In this document: one piece after another, positions 8,728-17,634 of the stretch
Layout: each line of letters begins with the position of its first letter
Position numbering within the stretch: the first letter of the stretch is position 1
From: Rikenellaceae bacterium
GTDB lineage: Bacteria; Bacteroidota; Bacteroidia; Bacteroidales; Rikenellaceae
Assembly: GCA_015060015.1 (NCBI GenBank)
Contig: SUZG01000007.1
Coordinates: forward strand, 1 to 64,000
Direction: 5' to 3'
Length of the DNA: 64,000 nucleotides
Notes under the pieces: model-generated
What the model was told of the DNA's origin: nothing
What the model saw: the letters and a program-made list of their open reading frames with translations, nothing else
The model's database searches: none
Program-made: the position numbers and the translations under genes

Positions 8728-9945
8728 CTATTTATTATCCACCACAAGCAACGACGAGTCGCCGTACGAAAGGAAGCGGAAACCGTTATCCAACGCAAAG
8801 CGATACATCCTACGCCAATCGTCGCCCACGTAGGCCGACACCAGCAGCAGAAGCGTCGATTTGGGCTGGTGGAAATTGGTGATGATGCGGCTCACGATGC
8901 GGAACTTAAAGCCCAGCGGCGTAATCATAATCTGTGTGGCGGCCTTCAATCTGTCGAGGCCTCGGTCACGCATATAACCTATCAAATCTTCCAGCACCTC
9001 ACGACCCGAATAATCGGCCGGAATGTCGTAACTCTCCCACTGACCTATAACCCTATCGGCACAAGGCTCTCCGCCACAACGCACTCGCCACGCCAATACG
9101 GGCAACGACTCCAAAGTTCTGACCGAAGTAGTACCGACAGCCGTCACATCGCCATAGTGTGCCAGCAGGTTTTCCAGTGTTGAGAGCCTTACCTCGAAAT
9201 GCTCGGTATGCATCGGGTGCTTGGCAGCGTCATCACTCTTGACAGGCAGGAACGTGCCTGCCCCGACATGCAGCGTAACCTCATCGAAGCAGAAGCCCTC
9301 TGCACGCATCGCCGCAATCATCTCGTCGGTGAAGTGCAGGCCGGCAGTCGGTGCTGCCACAGAGCCCTCAAACTTTGAATAGACAGTCTGATAGCGTGTG
9401 AGGTCAATCTCCTCACTCTCGCGATTGAGGTATGGAGGAATGGGTATGCGACCCAGATACTCCAACAGCTGCCCAAAGGTCAAATCCACATCCCACTCAA
9501 AACGCACGATATGCTCTCTTTCGCCCCTCTCCACTATCTCGGCACGCAGCTGGCTGCTCTCGCCCTCATAGTCGAAGTCAATCACCACGAAGCCCTCTTT
9601 CCACTTTTTCAGGTTGCCGACAATACAGCTCCACTCGCACTCGCCCTTGACGGCAAAGGCTCTCTCGTAGTCGGCAGGTCGGTGCGGTTCAAGGCAGAAG
9701 ACCTCAACACGTGCACCCGACGGCTTGTGCATAATCACTCTGGCACGAATGACCTTCGTATTGTTGAAGACCAGCAACGAGCCCGCAGGCAGCTCCTCGC
9801 CCAGACGGGCAAAGCGGCTCTCGCGAATATCGCCGTTGCGATAGACCATCAATTTTGAGTCGCTGCGTCTTTCCAGCGGGAACTTTGCAATTCTCTCGTC
9901 GGGCAGCGGATAATCAAAGTCGTTGATATCGATATGGCGTTCCAT
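8728..9945 (-). CDS. queA: S-adenosylmethionine:tRNA ribosyltransferase-isomerase
   Basis: The 405-residue enzyme transfers and isomerises the ribosyl moiety of S-adenosylmethionine onto 7-aminomethyl-7-deazaguanine in tRNA, forming epoxyqueuosine. Recognisable blocks are the N-terminal DFDYPLPDERIAKFPLERR and the central SVAAPTAGLHFT segment near residue 215, and the C-terminal NFHQPKSTLLLLVSA near 365. It is somewhat longer than the E. coli enzyme (about 356), as often in this phylum. It is flanked within a few bases by the radical SAM gene downstream and the secreted GH-like gene upstream (7 bp). Confidence 0.95.
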   Translation of the reverse strand: MERHIDINDFDYPLPDERIAKFPLERRSDSKLMVYRNGDIRESRFARLGEELPAGSLLVFNNTKVIRARVIMHKPSGARVEVFCLEPHRPADYERAFAVKGECEWSCIVGNLKKWKEGFVVIDFDYEGESSQLRAEIVERGEREHIVRFEWDVDLTFGQLLEYLGRIPIPPYLNRESEEIDLTRYQTVYSKFEGSVAAPTAGLHFTDEMIAAMRAEGFCFDEVTLHVGAGTFLPVKSDDAAKHPMHTEHFEVRLSTLENLLAHYGDVTAVGTTSVRTLESLPVLAWRVRCGGEPCADRVIGQWESYDIPADYSGREVLEDLIGYMRDRGLDRLKAATQIMITPLGFKFRIVSRIITNFHQPKSTLLLLVSAYVGDDWRRMYRFALDNGFRFLSYGDSSLLVVDNK

Positions 9946-9952
9946 AAATCTT

Positions 9953-12283
9953 TTATTTCAAATCGTTAAGCCAGCGTTCAGCATAGCATACACTCGCATA
10001 GGCCTCAACCAAGTCGGCCGGCACATAAAAGTATTGGCTCGATGACTCGTAGCCGATTGACGAGTCACGCACCACAATCTGCAAGTGGTCGGCAATAATC
10101 TGCTTGTTTACCTCCAAAGCCTTACGCATCGTAGCCTTGCACTCCGCACGTTCCTCGTCGCTTGTGGCTTTCAGGTAGCGGTTGCGGGCATCAAAGAAAC
10201 GGCCCTGCTCGGCACCCGACTTCAAGTGATTATATACCGCCAGCATACGACCCAGCTCCATCTCCAAAGCCTTGCGATGCTTGCAATCAACCTCCTGCAA
10301 CGCCTCACGCAAGAGCTTCGCACCCTCGCCAAAGCCGTCGGCACTCTTATCCATCAAGTCCAGCCACACCTCCATAGGGTAGATGGTCTTCCAGTAATAG
10401 ACATCGTCGTAAGGGATATTGACAACAAATGTCGCAGGATAACCCGTCGGGCGGGTATAAAATGGATTTGACGGGCCCCAGTGCTGCGGGCCTGAATAGA
10501 GCATTCGCATCTGGAAGGGGAAGTTTGTAAAGCCCTCCGAGCATACTCTCCACGCCTCACGCACCTTCGCAGCCGCCTTATCGCCATACTCCGAGTGAGC
10601 CAGACGCACGACAGCATCATCGGCCGTATCGCCTCGGCGGAACGACTGGAAGAGTTTCAGGTTCTCCGATGGATAGCCGCCCAGCGACCAGCTGAGCATA
10701 ACGCCATTCACATCCTGACCCGACAGATTCTCGGCATGCTGTGCCACCAAATCCAGCACCGGCACCGAAGGCACTGCCGCCATCTCCCAAGTGGCATTCA
10801 CCTGCACTTTGGCGAGGGTCTTTAACCCTGCTTTGCGTGCAAACTCCCAGTTACGCAGGGCTCGTGGGCCGGGCCCTACGGCAGAGAGTGAATATTCGCC
10901 AATATGCGACTTTACACCACCTCTCTCAATAGGCTTGCCCCACTCACTTACGGCCATAAACCAGCAGCTCTTCGGCAGACGGGAGATAATCTCCTCGCAC
11001 TTATCATCGGGCCAACCCCAATCCCAAACGATAACCTTGGCATCGGGATTACCGCGATGTACTCCCTGCTCGATAGCGGTATTTACATCGACAATGATGT
11101 CAGTATAGGGTCTATCCTTGCACAACGGGCAATGGCTGTGTGCATAAGGTCGTGATGCACACGAAGTGTAGTTCTCCGAGGCGGTGATTGTAAAGACACC
11201 ACCAAGGCCCTCAACCTCGCTGAACAGGTTTTCCATAGAGTTCGATATCCAGCTCAACACCTCCGGCTTTGAGGTGCAGAACGAACGCAGACCCTGAAAC
11301 TCGGGGCCGGCCAACGCCTCGCGTGCGGCATTACCATCGAAATAGTCCTTATGCAGAGCACGCGGCTCATTGAGGTAGAGATATATCTTGACGCCATACT
11401 TTCCGGCTCTTGCAACCAATCGCTTCAAGCCTTCGATGCGATCTAAAGCCTTCTCGTCACCCGGAAAACCACCTTCGGGCAAGACCATCATACGCAACAC
11501 AGAGTGTAACCACACACCATTGACACCCGCCTCCGACAGACGGCGGAACAACTCCTCGGGATACGACTTCAACTCCTCATCAAGCAGCGGGTCGCCATAG
11601 TCGGCAAAGTATGGGAAAATCATTCTCAACTCAAACCCTTCGTGCTGTGACTGCGAGTCGGCTCTCTTCTTCGATTTTTTCACTTTATCGAACTCCCGCA
11701 TAAAGCCAAAGCGTTTATCATCAAGGTCATACGCCTCCTTAATGAGAGGTGCTACATCCCTTGCAAACTGCTCCGTGCGACGCTGCATATCCTCGTCGGG
11801 CTCAACATATCGCAGAGGCTCACACTGCGGCTTCACGCTACCCAGTTTTTCGTAAAGAAAATCATCCTCTATAAGGCGATATTTCAACTCCTCGCGACCC
11901 ATACCGAGCAACAGAGTTAGCTGGTCATACGGCAGCAGATGCCAGTTTCGACGCAAGACGGTGATATATCCATAGGTTGTCGCCCACTCCGGCTCTATCT
12001 CCTGCTTGCGGCTCAATCCCATCGAGACAGCCAATTTCTCGATATTCTCCACCGATGTAGCCATAACCTCGGCAAGACGATGCTTATCGGCAACACTCCA
12101 GTTTCGCCACACAAAGGCGTGCTGACGCGAGGGAAAGTATTCAAAATCTATCGCCGCCTTCTTGCCATTTTCGCCGGGCATAACTATCTTATCCTGTGCC
12201 GATAAGTCGTTCAGGGGCAATATACACAACACTGCTGCAAGCACAGCAATCAAAGTCTTCAAACGAGAAAAAAGATTGTTCAT
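9953..12283 (-). CDS. Large secreted protein with glycoside-hydrolase-like TIM barrel
   Basis: The 776-residue protein has a signal peptide (about 1-30, cleavage after LSA) and a long central region resembling (beta/alpha)8 glycosidase barrels. Examples are GVNGVWLHSVLRMMV, YGVKIYLYLNEP and AKVIVWDWGWPDD, with a possible catalytic acid in TASENYTSC. A helical C-terminal region follows. I cannot assign a GH family; the general look is that of hexosaminidase-type barrels. Cysteines cluster around CPLC, which may bind metal or form disulfides. It is divergent from the deacetylase-like gene at 12384, with back-to-back -7 boxes, so the two may be co-regulated. queA follows 7 bp downstream. Confidence 0.6.
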   Translation of the reverse strand: MNNLFSRLKTLIAVLAAVLCILPLNDLSAQDKIVMPGENGKKAAIDFEYFPSRQHAFVWRNWSVADKHRLAEVMATSVENIEKLAVSMGLSRKQEIEPEWATTYGYITVLRRNWHLLPYDQLTLLLGMGREELKYRLIEDDFLYEKLGSVKPQCEPLRYVEPDEDMQRRTEQFARDVAPLIKEAYDLDDKRFGFMREFDKVKKSKKRADSQSQHEGFELRMIFPYFADYGDPLLDEELKSYPEELFRRLSEAGVNGVWLHSVLRMMVLPEGGFPGDEKALDRIEGLKRLVARAGKYGVKIYLYLNEPRALHKDYFDGNAAREALAGPEFQGLRSFCTSKPEVLSWISNSMENLFSEVEGLGGVFTITASENYTSCASRPYAHSHCPLCKDRPYTDIIVDVNTAIEQGVHRGNPDAKVIVWDWGWPDDKCEEIISRLPKSCWFMAVSEWGKPIERGGVKSHIGEYSLSAVGPGPRALRNWEFARKAGLKTLAKVQVNATWEMAAVPSVPVLDLVAQHAENLSGQDVNGVMLSWSLGGYPSENLKLFQSFRRGDTADDAVVRLAHSEYGDKAAAKVREAWRVCSEGFTNFPFQMRMLYSGPQHWGPSNPFYTRPTGYPATFVVNIPYDDVYYWKTIYPMEVWLDLMDKSADGFGEGAKLLREALQEVDCKHRKALEMELGRMLAVYNHLKSGAEQGRFFDARNRYLKATSDEERAECKATMRKALEVNKQIIADHLQIVVRDSSIGYESSSQYFYVPADLVEAYASVCYAERWLNDLK

Positions 12284-12313
12284 CGTGGTTGTAAATTTTT
12301 AAGTTTTGCTTTG

Positions 12314-12359
12314 CAAAGATACTAAATTAAGCGAAAAGAGGAAATTTTTAGTATATTTG
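12314..12359. promoter_or_regulatory. Divergent promoter pair between two secreted-enzyme genes
   Basis: CAAAGATA at 12314-12321 is a TATCTTTG -7 box for the minus-strand gene. TATATTTG at 12352-12359 is the -7 box for the plus-strand gene. The boxes point away from each other and are 30 bp apart, so RNA polymerases or a shared regulator at the two sites would interfere. Confidence 0.55.
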
Positions 12360-12383
12360 CAATCTACAAAGAACAACAAAACT

Positions 12384-14033
12384 ATGAAACATCTACGATT
12401 TTTCGCCATAGCAGCCCTGTTGAGTCTGCTGGGTATGGGTGCTCTACAAGCACAGACACCATCACAGCCCCGCATTGTGAACATCATAAATTTTGTTCGT
12501 CTGCTGGAGCCTCGCGACCCCGTATTTTACAGCGAGGATGCCCTCTTCCAGACGGTGGAGAAGCAGATTGCCGACCTCAACGAGAAGGGTCTGCCCGCAA
12601 CGTTCCTACTGCAATACGATGCCCTCATTACACCCCGCTATCAGGAGTTGATCAAATCATCGCTGGGCAAGGACTCCGAGGTAGGCGGCTGGTGGGAGAT
12701 TACACAGCCACACGCCGAGGCTGCTGGCCTTAAATGGCGGGGCCGCTACCCATGGGACTGGCACGCCAACGTAGGCTTCTCGACGGGTTATACACTCGAA
12801 GAACGCGAAGTGCTTGTCGATGTATATATGGCCAAGTTCAAGGAGATTTTCGGCTACTATCCGAAGTCTGTCGGCTCGTGGTTTATCGATGCCCACACGT
12901 TAGCCTATATGTACGAAAAATATGGTATTGTGGCATCGTGCAACTGTCGCGACCAGCACGGCACCGACGGCTACACCTTCTGGGGCGGCTACTGGAATCA
13001 GGCATACTACCCGAGCAAGGTAAATGCCTATATGCCGGCACAGACCAAGGCGGGACAGATTCCCGTACCTATTTTCCGTATGCTGGGCAGCGACCCCATA
13101 TATCAGTACGACACAAGTCTCAACTCACCGCAGGGCGTCATCACTTTGGAGCCTGCGTGCAGCGGTGCCGGCGACAACCAGAAGTGGGTGGAGTGGTACT
13201 TCCGCACGATGTTTACAAAGCCCTCGCTGGCATTCAACTATGTCCACGTGGGTCAGGAGAACTCGTTCACATGGAAGCGTATTGAGCAGGGCTGGAATGT
13301 ACAGATACCCCTTGTGGCACAGTGGCGTAACGAGGGTCGCGTAAGAGTGGAGACACTCGCCGAGTCGGGTGCGTGGTTCAGAAAGAACTTCTCCCTCACG
13401 CCCGCCACAGCCGTTACGGCTATGCTCGACCAGAACGACAACCCCGTAGGCAGCGTATGGTTTAACAGCCGCTGCTATCGCGTGAATATGATGTGGGTGC
13501 ATAACGAATTCCGCTTCCGCGACATACATCTCTTTGACGAACGCGTGGAGTCGGACTACCTGAACACACCCTGCACGACAAACAAGTGCGAGTTTATAAC
13601 ATTCCCGCTGGTAGATGGCTACCTGTGGAGCAGCACTTCGTGGTGGGCAGGTCTGCGACTGGTGGAGATTATGCCCGACGGCTCTTCTCGCGAGATAAAG
13701 CCCGGTCGTCCCACCATCACCGAGGGTTGCAACGAGCTTACAGCCGAGTGCCACGCCAAGGAGGGAGATTTGAAGATTGTCTGCAAGGAGGGCTCTTTGG
13801 AGGTAAGCGTTGCGGATGCCAAAGTGAATTGGGCATTGGAGCTCACCGTAGCCGATGGCAAGGCTCTGCCATTCAAGGAGATTACACCACAGCGTATCGC
13901 AGCCGAGCAGCGTGGCAACTCTTTTGAGGTGAAGGCCATCAAGGGCTCGTTCGTCAAGGGCGAGGGTCGTGTTGCTCTGCGTATGATACCGAGCAACGGC
14001 TCTGTCGTATTGGATTGTGACCTCTCGAAATAG
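12384..14033 (+). CDS. Secreted glycoside hydrolase/deacetylase-fold protein
   Basis: The 549-residue protein has a signal peptide (about 1-23, cleavage after LQA). Residues 25-330 look like the polysaccharide-deacetylase (NodB-like) or related seven-stranded barrel fold: ATFLLQYDALI, EVGGWWEI followed by a histidine, and PKSVGSWFIDAHTLAYM. A beta-rich C-terminal region follows. The usual deacetylase metal triad is not clear to me, so enzymatic activity is uncertain. The start at 12384 (ATGAAACAT) precedes a good signal peptide; the in-frame ATG at 12306 lies upstream of the -7 box and cannot be in the transcript. Its divergent partner is also a secreted carbohydrate-active-like protein. Confidence 0.6.
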   Translation: MKHLRFFAIAALLSLLGMGALQAQTPSQPRIVNIINFVRLLEPRDPVFYSEDALFQTVEKQIADLNEKGLPATFLLQYDALITPRYQELIKSSLGKDSEVGGWWEITQPHAEAAGLKWRGRYPWDWHANVGFSTGYTLEEREVLVDVYMAKFKEIFGYYPKSVGSWFIDAHTLAYMYEKYGIVASCNCRDQHGTDGYTFWGGYWNQAYYPSKVNAYMPAQTKAGQIPVPIFRMLGSDPIYQYDTSLNSPQGVITLEPACSGAGDNQKWVEWYFRTMFTKPSLAFNYVHVGQENSFTWKRIEQGWNVQIPLVAQWRNEGRVRVETLAESGAWFRKNFSLTPATAVTAMLDQNDNPVGSVWFNSRCYRVNMMWVHNEFRFRDIHLFDERVESDYLNTPCTTNKCEFITFPLVDGYLWSSTSWWAGLRLVEIMPDGSSREIKPGRPTITEGCNELTAECHAKEGDLKIVCKEGSLEVSVADAKVNWALELTVADGKALPFKEITPQRIAAEQRGNSFEVKAIKGSFVKGEGRVALRMIPSNGSVVLDCDLSK

Positions 14034-14099
14034 TTTTTCTGAAAAAGGGGAACAAGGAGATAGACAAGGGAGGCATAAAAGCATAAAACTGTTGAGAAG

Positions 14100-15161
14100 A
14101 TGATAAAGTCGCTTATAAAACCTGTCACATACCTTATGAGTGCAGATTTCAGGCTGCGTTTCAAGGTGTGGCGTTGGCGAATGATGCAGACGGCCGTAGG
14201 TCGCTACATCCTGCGAGTGCTCTATGGCAACAAAAACGCCGCCATAGGCAAGGATGTCTTTGGTATGCACTTCCGCTCGCCCATAGGTCTTGCCGCAGGT
14301 ATCGACCGTAACGGAGAGCTCATAGATGCTATGGCGGCCGCAGGCTTTGGCTTTGTGGAGGTGGGCAGCGTCACACCCCGCAGGCAGGGAGGCTCACCAC
14401 ACCCCTATCTTATCGAGTTGAAGGGCGACCACGCACTGCTGCATCGGGCACAGACCGAGAGTGCCGGCGTGGAGCAGGTCATCGAGAATATCAAACGCCA
14501 CAAGAGCCGTATGGTGGTGGGCTGCAATATTGTCAAGGGATTCACAACGCCCGACGACGAGGCTCCGCGAGATTATCTGCGTCTGTTCCGTCCGCTGTAT
14601 CAGTATGTTGATTACTTCACGGTAAATATCTGCTGCAACACGACAACAAAGAGTTATATCCCCACCGGCAAGGCGGAGATTATGGCTATCCTGCAACCAC
14701 TGTTTGAGTTCCGCCGAGGTCAGAATCAGTATCGCCCGATATTGCTGAAAATATCGCCCGATATGAGTGACGAGCAGATTGATATGATGACCGACATTAT
14801 GCTTGAAACGCCGCTGGACGGCATCGTGGCCATAGCGGGCTCGACGGGTCGCTACGGTCTGGAAAACTCGGCCAAGAAGATGCACAAGCTGGGTCGCACA
14901 CCCGGCACGATAAACGGACATCCGCTGAAACAGCGTGCCTTGGAAGTTGTACGCCGCATCCACACCCGTTCACAAGGCACCTACCCCATTATTGGCTGTG
15001 GTGGCATATCGACCTATCAGGATGTTAAGGATATGCTCAATGCGGGAGCTACACTCGTGCAGATATGCACCGAGTTTATCTACAACGGCGGCAAGGCTAT
15101 ACGCACGCTGAACAAGGCTCTTGGCGAGGATAGCAAGGAGGCCCCAACACAAAATAAGTAA
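14100..15161 (+). CDS. Divergent class 2-like dihydroorotate dehydrogenase
   Basis: The 353-residue FMN protein is of the PyrD family; canonical members oxidise dihydroorotate to orotate in pyrimidine synthesis using membrane quinone. Family features are the N-terminal helical region, GLAAGIDRNGE near residue 65, GSVTPRRQGG, and the C-terminal FMN phosphate loop GCGGIS near 300. Several family landmarks differ: the usual DKNG is DRNG, the serine-base segment (SSPNT in class 2 enzymes) reads CCNTTT near residue 179, and the NRMGFNN block is replaced by HRAQTESAG. It could be a paralogue with another substrate. It is followed 4 bp later by cinA. Confidence 0.75.
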   Translation: MIKSLIKPVTYLMSADFRLRFKVWRWRMMQTAVGRYILRVLYGNKNAAIGKDVFGMHFRSPIGLAAGIDRNGELIDAMAAAGFGFVEVGSVTPRRQGGSPHPYLIELKGDHALLHRAQTESAGVEQVIENIKRHKSRMVVGCNIVKGFTTPDDEAPRDYLRLFRPLYQYVDYFTVNICCNTTTKSYIPTGKAEIMAILQPLFEFRRGQNQYRPILLKISPDMSDEQIDMMTDIMLETPLDGIVAIAGSTGRYGLENSAKKMHKLGRTPGTINGHPLKQRALEVVRRIHTRSQGTYPIIGCGGISTYQDVKDMLNAGATLVQICTEFIYNGGKAIRTLNKALGEDSKEAPTQNK

Positions 15162-15165
15162 CTAA

Positions 15166-16428
15166 ATGATTAAGGCGACAATCATAACAATAGGTGATGA
15201 GATTCTCATCGGGCAGATTGTGGATACCAACTCTGCGAGTATCTCACGCCACCTGAACACGGCGGGCATCACCGTCGAGGAGAAGCTCTCCATCGGCGAC
15301 GACAGGGAGCAGATAACCTCAACGCTGCACCGCACACTATCCACATCGCAAATCATAATCATCACGGGTGGTCTTGGCCCCACGAAGGATGATATCACAA
15401 AGCATACATTGGCCGAGTTTTTCCACTCGGAGCTGACGCGTAATGATGAAGTGGCGGAGCACGTCTGCCGAATGCTGACAGCTCGCGGCATCGAGTATAA
15501 CGAACTGAATCAGTCGCAAGCCCTCGTGCCGGAGTGCTGCACCATACTGCACAACGCACACGGCACAGCCCCCGGAATGTGGTTTGAGGCGGAGAACGGT
15601 GCGGTGGTCATATCGTTGCCGGGAGTACCCTTCGAGATGGAGCATCTGATGGAGGATGAGGTTATGCCCCGCCTGAAAAAACACTTCTCGCTGCACGCCA
15701 ACATACACCGCACGATGATAACATCGGGTCTGCCCGAATCGATGCTGGCAACACGCATAGCCGAGTGGGAGGATGCCCTGCCAAAGCATATCAAATTGGC
15801 CTACCTGCCTGCTCCCAACATTGTGCGTCTGCGACTTTCGACCTACGACAGCGACAACGAGCAGGCCGCACGCGACGAGATAGAGCAGCTCTTTGACCGT
15901 CTGTATGAGATTATTCCCGAACATATCGTGGGCTTTGAGAATGCCTCGGTGCAGGAGCTGGTACATCACCTCTTGACCGAGAATGGACTCTCGCTTGCCA
16001 CAGCCGAGAGTTGCACGGGAGGCACGATAGCGTCACGCTTTACGGCTATGGCCGGTGCATCGGCATATTTCCGCTGTGGCGTGGTGGCCTATGCCAACGA
16101 GATTAAGGAGAGTGTATTAGGCGTCAGCCACGACGATATAGTACGCTATGGAGCTGTGAGTGAGCCCGTAGCACGCCAGATGGCCGAAGGTGTGAGGCGT
16201 TTGTCGGGAGCCGACTACGCCATAGCGACAACAGGCATAGCGGGGCCAACGGGTGGCTCGGATGCGAAGCCCGTAGGTACGGTATGGATGGCCGTAGCGA
16301 CACCCACACGCACATTGAGCACGATGCGACCTTCGGGAACCGACCGAGGACAGATTATCAGCCGTGCCTCGGCCTATGCGATAGAGATGTTATACCAGAT
16401 TCTCAAAGAGAATTTGAGTGCAGAGTAA
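15166..16428 (+). CDS. cinA: CinA-family protein (nicotinamide-nucleotide amidase type)
   Basis: The 420-residue, two-domain protein has an N-terminal molybdopterin-binding-like domain (about 1-170, with GDEILIGQIVDTNS and TGGLGPTKDD), associated in the family with ADP-ribose pyrophosphatase activity. Its C-terminal CinA domain (about 260-415, with AESCTGG and TTGIAGPTGGS) hydrolyses nicotinamide mononucleotide in NAD recycling. Length is typical. It starts 4 bp after the pyrD-like gene and is followed 26 bp later by pncB, another NAD-salvage gene, which supports a pyridine-nucleotide role. Confidence 0.92.
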   Translation: MIKATIITIGDEILIGQIVDTNSASISRHLNTAGITVEEKLSIGDDREQITSTLHRTLSTSQIIIITGGLGPTKDDITKHTLAEFFHSELTRNDEVAEHVCRMLTARGIEYNELNQSQALVPECCTILHNAHGTAPGMWFEAENGAVVISLPGVPFEMEHLMEDEVMPRLKKHFSLHANIHRTMITSGLPESMLATRIAEWEDALPKHIKLAYLPAPNIVRLRLSTYDSDNEQAARDEIEQLFDRLYEIIPEHIVGFENASVQELVHHLLTENGLSLATAESCTGGTIASRFTAMAGASAYFRCGVVAYANEIKESVLGVSHDDIVRYGAVSEPVARQMAEGVRRLSGADYAIATTGIAGPTGGSDAKPVGTVWMAVATPTRTLSTMRPSGTDRGQIISRASAYAIEMLYQILKENLSAE

Positions 16429-16454
16429 CGAATCATTCCAAAAAAACTACAACT

Positions 16455-17612
16455 ATGATAGTTCAATCAATCATTGACACCGACCTGTATAAGTTTACCA
16501 CGTCGTACGCTTATTTCAAGTCATTCCCACAGGCACAGGGTACATTCGTATTCCACGACCGCGAAGATACCGTTTATGACGACAGTTTCATCACCCGTCT
16601 GAATGCGGCGTTTGCCGATCTTGAAAAACTCGCCCTCACAGACGAGGAGTTTGAATATATGGTCAAGAACTGCCGTTTCATACCACAAAACTACTTCGAG
16701 TGGCTGCGTGGCTTCCGCTTCGACTCTTCAAAATTGAAGGCGTGGCTCAGCGAAGAGGGTCATCTGCATATCGAGGCAACAGACCTGCTCTACAAGGTAA
16801 CACTCTATGAGATTGCCGTACTCGCAACAGTATCGGCACTGCGTAACGAGGAGAATGAGATTGAGATGGAGGATGTCATCTCTCGCCTCAAACCGAAAAT
16901 TGAGCTGTCAAATCGCGAACGCATACCCTTCTCTGACTTCGGCACACGCCGCCGCTTCTCGTTCGAGGTACACAAGACCGTTATGGAGTATATCAAGGCT
17001 AACGCCTACTGCTGCAACGGCACATCGAACTGCTACCTTGCTATGAAGCTCGGAATGAAGGCCATAGGTACCTATCCGCACGAGTTGCCGATGTTTATCG
17101 CAGCCGTGAACGGAGGCCCGCGTCAGGCCAACTATCTGGCTATGGAGGAGTGGGTGAAGGTCTATGACGGATACCTCGGAATAGCCCTTACCGACACCTA
17201 CGGCTCGGATATCTTCTTCAAGAACTTCTCAAAGAAGCACGCCTCACTCTTCGATGGTGTGCGTCAGGATTCGGGAGACCCGCTACGCTTTATCGATATG
17301 GCCATAGCCCGCTACAACGAGCTGGGTATCGACCCTATGACAAAGACCATAATTTTCAGCGACTCACTGGACTTCCCGCGTGCCGCCGAGATTATGAAGG
17401 CGTGCGAGGGCCGCATACGTTGCTCATTCGGTATCGGCACAAACATCACGAACGACACGGGTTACAAGCCCTGCAATATTGTGATGAAGCTATCGCACTG
17501 CCGTATGAACGAGAAGCAGCAGATACGCAAGTGCGTGAAGCTCTCCGACGTGCCGGGCAAGGCTATGGGCGACGCGATAGAGGTGGATTTGTATCGCCGC
17601 CTGCTGGAGTAA
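16455..17612 (+). CDS. pncB: Nicotinate phosphoribosyltransferase
   Basis: The 385-residue enzyme forms nicotinate mononucleotide from nicotinate and PRPP with ATP hydrolysis, in NAD salvage. Motifs include the N-terminal DLYKFTTSYAYF, GTRRRFSFE near residue 162 and the phosphoribosyl-binding segment VRQDSGDP near 270. I chose the ATG at 16455 because it begins the conserved N-terminus; an in-frame ATG at 16284 lies inside cinA and encodes non-conserved sequence. It probably shares a transcript with cinA, an NMN amidase-type protein, so the two would supply nicotinate mononucleotide together. Confidence 0.95.
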   Translation: MIVQSIIDTDLYKFTTSYAYFKSFPQAQGTFVFHDREDTVYDDSFITRLNAAFADLEKLALTDEEFEYMVKNCRFIPQNYFEWLRGFRFDSSKLKAWLSEEGHLHIEATDLLYKVTLYEIAVLATVSALRNEENEIEMEDVISRLKPKIELSNRERIPFSDFGTRRRFSFEVHKTVMEYIKANAYCCNGTSNCYLAMKLGMKAIGTYPHELPMFIAAVNGGPRQANYLAMEEWVKVYDGYLGIALTDTYGSDIFFKNFSKKHASLFDGVRQDSGDPLRFIDMAIARYNELGIDPMTKTIIFSDSLDFPRAAEIMKACEGRIRCSFGIGTNITNDTGYKPCNIVMKLSHCRMNEKQQIRKCVKLSDVPGKAMGDAIEVDLYRRLLE

Positions 17613-17634
17613 TTCTGTATTTTTCAGGCCATTA

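Noticed and set aside
13125..14270. 381-codon antisense frame over the deacetylase-like gene and the pyrD-like start
   Set aside because: It covers the 3' half of one gene with a clear signal peptide and start, plus the beginning of the next. Its protein is low-information and matches nothing.
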